Positions 57,251-64,000 of a DNA stretch of 64,000 nt are shown here, piece after piece. The position numbers and the translations under genes are program-made. The first letter of the stretch is position 1. Each line of letters opens with the position of its first letter. This DNA is from Chrysogorgia sp. JL179-B06 (Eukaryota; Cnidaria; Anthozoa; Scleralcyonacea; Chrysogorgiidae). The notes beneath the pieces were generated by a model. That model was not told where the DNA came from and ran no database searches. It was given only the letters and a program-made list of their open reading frames with translations. The stretch lies in assembly GCA_035772405.1 (NCBI GenBank), contig JAYKKM010000035.1, positions 27,501-91,500 of the forward strand, in the 5' to 3' direction.

Positions 57251-58139
57251 TGTTCAGAGAACGTAAAAAGTCATGCTGACTTTTCGTCCCCCCCCCCCCC
57301 CCCCAACTTTCCCAAACAAAGACATACCAAAGCACGTTGAAGGTTACATTGCTATGGGAAACTTACAAGCGAAGCAACTGCTCGGCACTTGCACGTTGGG
57401 GTCTTTTTGAATCGACCGTGGTTTTAAAAAGGCTGGATTGAACGTCTTTTAGAAAATCCAATAATAAAAACTACTATATTTTCACTGTACATTTAATACT
57501 TTTAATCTACAATAACCATTTATTCGTTACACATATTACCGTTCTTTGAGATTTGTAATGAAATGATTGCGATTAATCGTTTCTAGACTGAAATGAAATA
57601 AGACTCCATTCGGCAGATGCTTCAGGAAATGTTCAATACTGCGTTTTCCGTCTGTCAAAATGATAACAATAACCACAACGGCTAACGTTACAAACTGCCA
57701 ATGACAAGATGAATTAATGGGTTATGAAATAAATAAGGTTAAAAACAAAATGAGAACGCAATGGTTCGCGCCACTGCTATTTTCAACGAGTAGTTTCAAC
57801 TCCAAAATCGGGGTCTAAATTTTGAATCCAAAACATGCAATCCGAATTTTGGAGTTAAATATTACTCTTCTTTTTGGAGTTAAAAATAACTCGGCAATGA
57901 AGAGTTAATTTTACTCCAGAAATTTGGGTTAAAATATAAATAATAAACTCAATGTTTTCGAGTTAAATTCACTTGTCTTTATTTTAAACACTATCATAAC
58001 AAATAGTTTTAATTAACCAAGTTTGTATAAATAAATTAACTCAATATCGGTCTCTTCCTGATCAACTTGCTGTTAGGGCCTGTTTTATATATGGAGGCGA
58101 GCCTGCATAGTCCAGTAAGTGAGACGTGTTTATCATGAG
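57251..58139. other. Interior of the Mutator-like element, no gene
   Basis: Contains an 18-bp C run (57287-57304). At 57780-57960 there is a degenerate GGAGTTAA(A/T)..TACTC repeat like that at 11960-12300. Confidence 0.5.
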
Positions 58140-58625
58140 TGAATTTCCGATTCCCGCCTATGGCTATAGTCTCCTTCACAGTCGCTAGCTGCTGGAAATA
58201 TGGAATCGGTCTCACTCCTCCAGAAAAGATGGTCTTGAGGCTGAGGGAAACGAGTACGTCAGTTGGCTGACGATTGAGCTGTTCTCGAAGCGCTTTTCTC
58301 CGTAGTCGCGGGTCAGACGTCGTATGAATAATCTGTGTTCGGATTTCAGAGTCTGTGTCGGTAAACTCACAGGTGTTTGCTTTCTCTTTTAATCTTCGAT
58401 AAAAATTGTTGATTGCTTCGCCGGTTTCTCGTTTGAGTTGTCTGAATTCGTAGATTGCCTATCTTTGTTGCGCACTGGGTCGAAGTACTCGGTTAAACAT
58501 TTCATAGCGCTGTCGTAGTTTATTCCTGTATCTGGAAGCGTGTCAAATATATCGTTCGTCGCCTCTCCGACGGGGTCAAATTCACGTAAACTAATCAAAA
58601 GATTCTCAAACCTAATTCGGGACCA
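58140..58625 (-). pseudogene. Retrotransposon gag-like fragment
   Basis: The minus strand reads RWKKWSRIRFENLL, then DIFDTLPDTGINYDSAMKCL and TEYFDPVRN, then in other frames NNFYRRLKEKANTCEF-like and RRKALREQLN-like segments. This is the W..W..F ... LP.......A...L..YF.P ... FR.L...C pattern of Gypsy-type gag. At least two frameshifts. 58640-59160 upstream has nothing recognisable. Confidence 0.65.
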
Positions 58626-59164
58626 TTTTTTCCATCGAATGGCAAGACTCGCCTACCCGCCGGAAGATAGATTTGAATGGCGAATAAAATACAAGTCATA
58701 ATAAATATCCCATTGAGTGGTTTGTCCGATAATAATGTAGGGCATTTTACTCGTTTCTCGCATTTTTAAAATACATCCGAATTCCGAAACTCGTAAAATA
58801 CTCGGCAACTTAACTCGCTGAATTAGGTTTCGGAAGAATGAGAAGTTCGAAAACATAAATTGTTGTTTACGCGTGTATTTTGATCGTGTTTGTTATGATT
58901 GAGATATTATCTCAGGAATTCACCTGAAAATAGAGTTTAAATAACCGCAAAACTACTCGTCGCGGAAACGCTAGCGACACAAAATCACAGATGTTATAAT
59001 ATATTCAATTATACGTTTTTAAAAGGCGTAATAAACTCGTTAAAAAAGTACGGGAAAGCATAATATCAACAAAATTACGTTCATCCGCATTTTGTACTTT
59101 TATCCGTATCCGCGTTTTGTACTTTCAACCGTATCTTATCTGTCCGTCCGTCCGTATCCGTATG

Positions 59165-59500
59165 CGCGTTTTGTCCCAACTTTTAAAGATTCCGGCTTTT
59201 AAAGATTCCGGCTTTTTAAAGATTCCGGCTTTTTAAAGATTCCGGCTTTTAAAGATTCCGGCTTTTAAAGATTCCCCCTTTTAAAGATTCCCCCTTTTAA
59301 AGATTCCCCCTTTTAAAGATTCCCCTTTTAAAGATTCCGGCTTTTAAAGATTCCCCCTTTTAAAGATTCCCCCTTTTAAAGATTCCGGCTTTTAAAGATT
59401 CCCCCTTTTAAAGATTCCCCCTTTTAAAGATTCCGGCTTTTAAAGATTAATATTCCGGCTTTTAAAGATTCCCCCTTTTAAAGATTCCGGCTTTTAAAGT
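59165..59500. repeat. 16-bp minisatellite TTTTAAAGATTCC(CCC/GGC) (right TIR)
   Basis: About 20 copies, inverted relative to 56740-56940, mixing CCCC and GGC variants. Confidence 0.95.
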
Positions 59501-60084
59501 TCCGTTCCGTTCCTCGTTCCGTTCCCAGTTCCGTTCCCCGATTCCCCGTTCCTGGTTTTAAAGATAGCCGTTTTCTAACCTTAGTTTTCTAAGCCTAATT
59601 AGTTTTCTAAATTAGTTTTCTAACCCTAAACCTCCGCCTAATTAATTTTCTAAGTTAGTTTTCTAACTCTAACCCCCGGACTGGATTCCTCTCTTTAGCC
59701 GCTAGTGTTAGAGCGTCAGCCTCCCATCACTGTGATCGCGGTTCGATACCTACAAGTACTTGGTTTCGAAAATACGACCACACGTGGGAAGAGTTTGTCA
59801 ACTCTCTGGCGAAAGTCGTGGGTTTTCTCCGGGCACTCCGGTTTCCTCCCACTGGAAAAGTTGACAGTGTGGGTTAGGACATAGAAACTAGGAAAGTAAT
59901 AACACATAGACGTCATAACAGATATTGTAAAGATAAATAGTCTAGGTTAAATATTAGGTAGCACAGCAAAATACTTGATGTAATCGGCCACTGAAAACCC
60001 CGACAGGGAGTTGGACTTGTTAGGATACGTGCGCTATATAAGATTAAGTTATTATTATTATTTATTATAACCTTCGCTCTCCAT

Positions 60085-60190
60085 CTTAGTCTCGCTAACT
60101 CAATGACAGGTTCGCCTCCTGTCTGGGAGCTTGACGATCGTCCATGTATCGTCTGTCTACTCCGAGTTCTCCCACATGATTCACTACAGC
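60085..60190 (-). repeat. SINE fragment (GACGATCGTCCATGTATCGT)
   Basis: Shares the CGATCGTCCATG.ATCGTCTGTCTACTCC segment with 47360-47440. Confidence 0.6.
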
Positions 60191-60990
60191 CGTGTATATA
60201 TTAATACAACCCGACAGTTTGTACTTCGTGCTTGTTTGTCGCAGTACTCGCCAAAGATATAGTTTGTGTTCTGGTAAAAATGTTGACCGCACTCCAGTAT
60301 TCATGAGTATCTAAATTGTCAAAATTAAAAGAAATTGTTTCAATGTTGTCAATTGTTAACGGACAGTTAGTAATTTTAGCTTTGAGTTTCAATCATACGA
60401 AGCAGATTCCGATGTCCCAGTAAATCCCCCCGAAAAAGAAAAAAAATTCCCCCCCGTCCAAATTTCAGTTTCCAAGGAAATATATAAGTCCACGTAAGTC
60501 TTTCTGAGGATATTTACAACTAGAGTTCGGTAGGGACAGTTTATTTCATTCGGGAAGCAAAAAAATATTTTTACAACAGCACGTTTTTCTCAGAGACTCC
60601 GCTTGAAACATACGCCGAATTTCGTTATCAAAATTCACTGGATGGTTTGCCGTCTTTTCAGCGGCGACATATTTTCTGTGATACCGGTAAGTGGTGTAGT
60701 ACACTATATAAATGTAGACATAGTTTGACTCTACTCTGGCTTAAAAGATTTTTAAACGTAACTTTAAAAGTTACTTTTCGAAACGTTGGGTCATGGACAC
60801 GTTCACGTTAAAATTACGTTCAAAAACTAGTAGCGTCAAACTATGTCTGCTTTATCACATGCCGCCAGTCAGGCTGCGTTGGAAAATTATTTGTTTTATG
60901 GAAATTTGGTTTGTATTCTGCTATCATATTTCATTCTGTACTCTCAGCCTTATTAGGCAAAGCAAAACTAAACGTCACAGTCATGAATAT
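60191..60990. other. No recognisable gene
   Basis: The plus-strand ORF at 60793-61179 runs into the hAT element and is not protein-like. Confidence 0.4.
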
Positions 60991-61012
60991 GAAACATTCT
61001 TGAGAATTTTGA

Positions 61013-61565
61013 CATGGCCGGGAAGCAGGGGCGCGGGAGGCCGGTGTCCCCTATTATTTAGAAGCAGGGGGCCGAAACCCCCTAAAAATTCACGTCAAAG
61101 CACGAGTTTAATTTCTGTTATGGCGCAGAGGAATATCCGATCTTTACATCCGATCTGGTTGGTATATTCTTCGCTATAATTCTAGCTAGAAAATCAAATA
61201 CGCAATTTACTGCTGATGCCTCAGATTGCACCAGAATTAACCTCGAAGAATATAGATTTCAAAAAAATTGCCGGTTTCAAACACAAACACACAAAAGTTT
61301 CAAACACAGACCAACCATGTGCAACTACTTTCCAGAAACTAGTCAGATATTGACGAAGGAAATAAATGTAGACTAAAATTATGCTGCTTATGATCATAAT
61401 ATTTTCTTGTAAAACTGACCTCAAAATGCAGGATATCGCGTTTCAGAGAGTGAGAAAATCAAAAAATTTCAGGGGGAGCATACCCCCGGATCGCCCTAGA
61501 GGGTTCTCGCGCCTTCGGTGCTTGACAAGCCCCTAAGTAACCTAAAATATCTTCCTACGGCCTTG
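61013..61565 (+). mobile_element. Non-autonomous hAT-type element, family 1, with perfect 8-bp TSD
   Basis: Starts CATGGCCGGGAAGCAGG and ends CTTCCTACGGCCTTG. AATTTTGA on both sides (61005-61012, 61566-61573). Inverted relative to the copy at 15556-16120. Confidence 0.85.
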
Positions 61566-61611
61566 AATTTTGAGGTTATAACACACCGCTTAGCAGAACT
61601 AGTGCTTACCC

Positions 61612-62078
61612 TTAAAGGGACACTCCGGCCCAAATACAAATGTAGTTCATATGAAAGATCTTACTGACTTTAGATTATTTCCAAAGTTTCAGAATTCCTA
61701 TCAATTTAGTTAAGAAGATGTGGCTAGTTGAAGTTGGAGAGTTTGTCCAATTTCGACGCCATTTTGTTTCTCAAATATGACGTCACTGAGTGATGATGAA
61801 CTAAATAGTTTATTTCGACTAATTTTCGTCCAAAGACCATTCACAATAACTATCACTATGTGATCGCCATCAAAACAACTCCACTGACGATAAAGAATCA
61901 CTCAATGACGTCATATTTTCAAAACCAATATGGCGTCAAAATCCACAAATTTTCAACTTCAACTAGCAATATCTTCTTAACTAAATTGATAGGAATGCTG
62001 AAACTTTGGAAATAAACTAAAGTCAGTAAGATCTTTCATATGAACTGCATTTGTATTTGGGCCGGAGTGTCCCTTTAA
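61612..62078. mobile_element. 467-bp TTAA MITE (piggyBac/Kolobok type) with long TIRs
   Basis: TTAA at both ends. The TIRs start AGGGACACTCCGGCCCAAAT and extend about 150 bp (CATATGAAAGATCTTACTGA ...). TTAA is counted once in the Penelope frame, so removal restores the reading frame. Confidence 0.9.
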
Positions 62079-63076
62079 CAATTTTTCGTTTGATGGTGAA
62101 CACTATCAACAGATAAGTGATGTTGCGATGCATGGGCACCACAAAATGGGTCCAAGCTATGCTTATTTTTTTGTTGGTTATGTTAAAAAACAGCTTTTTG
62201 AACGATACACCTTGCCAGATTTCTTCGTCAGATTAACATTTATCAATGACTGTTTAGGAACAGCGTCGTGCTCACGTGTCATTTTAGAGCAGTTCACCAA
62301 CTTTGTTGATGATTTTCATCCTGCTCTAAATCAGGGAAATCAGCGAAATCAGGGAAATCAGGGAAATCAGCTAGCGAAATCAGCGAGATCTGCATGTGTG
62401 TCGTAACTTGATATTTTAATTTCAATTTATGTTGATTCGCTCAAAACGTCTGTCTCGTAATATATCGTAGCATATACTGACTCCCATATTATTATCTTCT
62501 ATTTCAGTTTCCTTTCATCGATCCTCTCAATTCTTGCGTCTTCGCCGCTTATGTAGATACGACCAAGATTTTGAAGCCACAGCAATAGAAACTAAGATTG
62601 TTTTGTTCAACGTGGTTACCTTACCAAACCACTTCTGATCTAGACCTCACCGTTCAGAAAGCTTTTCTCATCCCCCGTTTAGACGCCCTTGAACCATCTT
62701 TGGAACAATTTCGAAAAACAAAATTCATCTAGTACTAGCATTTCATTCTTTCAATTTTAAAGTTAAAGATACTATCAATCGGAATTTTCATATTTTACAA
62801 AATGATGTCAGCCATTTTCACTGATAACCCTTACTGATAACACACTGAAAAACATCCGTGATTCCTTAGTATACATAGTGCCTTTAAACAAAACACCTAG
62901 CCACCAGCGGGAACATTTTGTTGCCGCCGTTCCCGCTGCTACACAATCATAGCTATACCCTTTCCTCAATCGCACTACAGTACAGTTATTACTACCCCTA
63001 AATCGGACCACACAATCCGACTCTTACTTCGTGTACCGGACACAGAAATTTGCATGAGTAAAATGTTAGTTAGCAC

Positions 63077-63174
63077 TGTATAGAACTGTCTCGTTCTTTA
63101 AAAAATCCCGTTTATTTTATCTATAGGATAGGTTTAATTCATTTAATTTTTAAAGAACGAGGCAGTTCTATACA
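63077..63174. mobile_element. 98-bp foldback element, TCGTTCTTTAAAAA family
   Basis: Arms TGTATAGAACTGTCTCGTTC / GAACGAGGCAGTTCTATACA. Relative of 21316-21415. Confidence 0.8.
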
Positions 63175-63240
63175 TCTGTATATATAATTGCTGGTATAAA
63201 CTCGTTAGTGATGACCAGATCTAGCTCGTGAAGTGTCGAG

Positions 63241-63873
<633 letters not shown>

Positions 63874-63894
63874 TATTTGACATTATTAAATCCT

Positions 63895-64000
63895 GGAACA
63901 AAGACAATTAATTGAATAGATATGTTTCTAGTTGTTACATAGAGAAATGCTACATGAAGGATTTATGCAGTCAAAAACAAGTCGTGACGTGCAGTGACGA
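63895..64000. repeat. Dispersed repeat, copy of 56225-56330
   Basis: Runs to the window edge; two differences from the other copy. Confidence 0.9.

Larger units (their letters stand above)
56551..59706. mobile_element. 3.16 kb Mutator-like element carrying gene fragments
   Basis: Flanked by GTTAGAGCG on both sides (56542-56550, 59707-59715), a 9-bp duplication inside a SINE. The ends are inverted: (G)ACTAAAGAGAGGAATCCAGT then CCGG at the left, its complement at 59675-59695. Further in lie CGGCTATCTTTAAAACCAGG / its complement, and an AATCTTTAAAAG(GGGG/CCGG) minisatellite in opposite orientation at each end. No transposase. It carries a kinase fragment (56941-57250) and a gag-like fragment (58140-58625). 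The outermost 14 bp of the TIRs match only about 10 of 14. Confidence 0.75.
56525..60064 (+). repeat. SINE with (ATT)n tail, split by a 3.16 kb element
   Basis: The left piece (56525-56550) is GTGGCCGAGGCGTTAGAGCG, an A-box-like start. The right piece (59707-60064) resumes with GTTAGAGCGTCAGCCTCCCA, B-box GATCGCGGTTCGATACC, then the conserved-looking core TTTTCTCCGGGCACTCCGGT followed by TTCCTCCCAC, and ends TGTAATCGGCC ... (ATT)n. The tail words TGTAATCGGCC and (ATT)n also occur at the 3' end of the LINE at 641-4250, a possible LINE partner. Confidence 0.7.
60990..63030 (+). pseudogene. Penelope-like element broken by two DNA elements
   Basis: The open frame NILENF (60995-61012) is cut by the hAT element (61013-61565). 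It resumes with EVITHRLAELVLTLN to 61615, is cut by the TTAA MITE, and continues NFSFDGEHYQQISDVAM, MGPSYAYFFVGYVKKQLFER, then VRLTFINDCLG, where FIND stands at the usual (Y/F)IDD box (Asp to Asn). A run of GGGAAATCA(G) repeats (62330-62390) interrupts it. 62810-63010 has the C-terminal TSGNIL..PFPLL / TEPT-like decayed copy of the 50.1-50.4 kb segment. Dead. Confidence 0.82.

Noticed and set aside
60793..61179. 128-aa plus-strand ORF
   Set aside because: It crosses into the hAT element at 61013, the composition is not protein-like, and no domain is recognisable.

Overview
The window is eukaryotic, AT-rich and almost entirely made of transposable elements, with only two convincing host genes. 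There are no operons, ribosome binding sites or other prokaryotic features. The mix is CR1-type LINEs with a 2A-like motif, several Penelope-like elements with GIY-YIG domains, a PAT/Ngaro-type tyrosine-recombinase retroelement, Harbinger, hAT and Mutator-like DNA elements, tRNA-derived SINEs, and huge (TA)n tracts next to an SLC1 transporter exon. This best fits a marine invertebrate, most likely a cnidarian; the assignment is inference from element content, not from a marker gene. Layout: 1-4.4 kb holds a LINE 3' fragment and a nearly complete CR1-like LINE. 4.4-6.4 kb is a Penelope-like element broken by a 1.08 kb terminal-inverted-repeat element that carries an intact HIRAN-like gene. 6.4-9.2 kb is a patchwork of (TA)n, a tandem SINE array and a foldback MITE. 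9.4-16.3 kb has a second Penelope fragment, a second tandem SINE array, and a repeat split by a hAT element. 16.4-18.2 kb is a 19-bp satellite. 20.0-20.5 kb is the first coding exon of a glutamate/neutral amino acid transporter (SLC1), minus strand. 21-25.3 kb holds small MITEs, two hAT elements in a row, a 21-bp minisatellite and a third Penelope fragment. 26.16-31.84 kb is a minus-strand PAT/Ngaro-type element with its full A1...B1-A2-B2 split direct repeats, whose interior is largely occupied by four minisatellites. 31.85-36.74 kb is a two-gene Harbinger transposon (HARBI1 transposase plus Myb/SANT-like partner) with a foldback element inserted in its 3' terminal repeat. 38.0-45.2 kb is a second HARBI1 gene broken by a 4.5 kb Gypsy LTR element and a hAT element. 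45.3-50.6 kb has LINE and SINE pieces, a MITE and a fourth Penelope element. 51.28-52.65 kb is a 1.37 kb TA tract. 54.3-55.0 kb is an intronless Ras-like GTPase gene (minus strand). 56.5-60.1 kb is a SINE split by a 3.16 kb Mutator-like element carrying kinase and gag fragments. 61.0-63.0 kb is a fifth Penelope element broken by a hAT element and a TTAA MITE. 63.0-64.0 kb holds foldbacks and tRNA-like inverted repeats. The main theme is nesting. At least seven insertions (HIRAN element in Penelope; foldback in Harbinger; Gypsy and hAT in HARBI1; hAT in a SINE-like repeat; Mutator-like in SINE; hAT and TTAA MITE in Penelope; hAT MITE in a tRNA-like repeat) can be dated relative to their hosts, and most have readable target-site duplications. 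All reading was by eye, so repeat boundaries and identities are approximate where stated.
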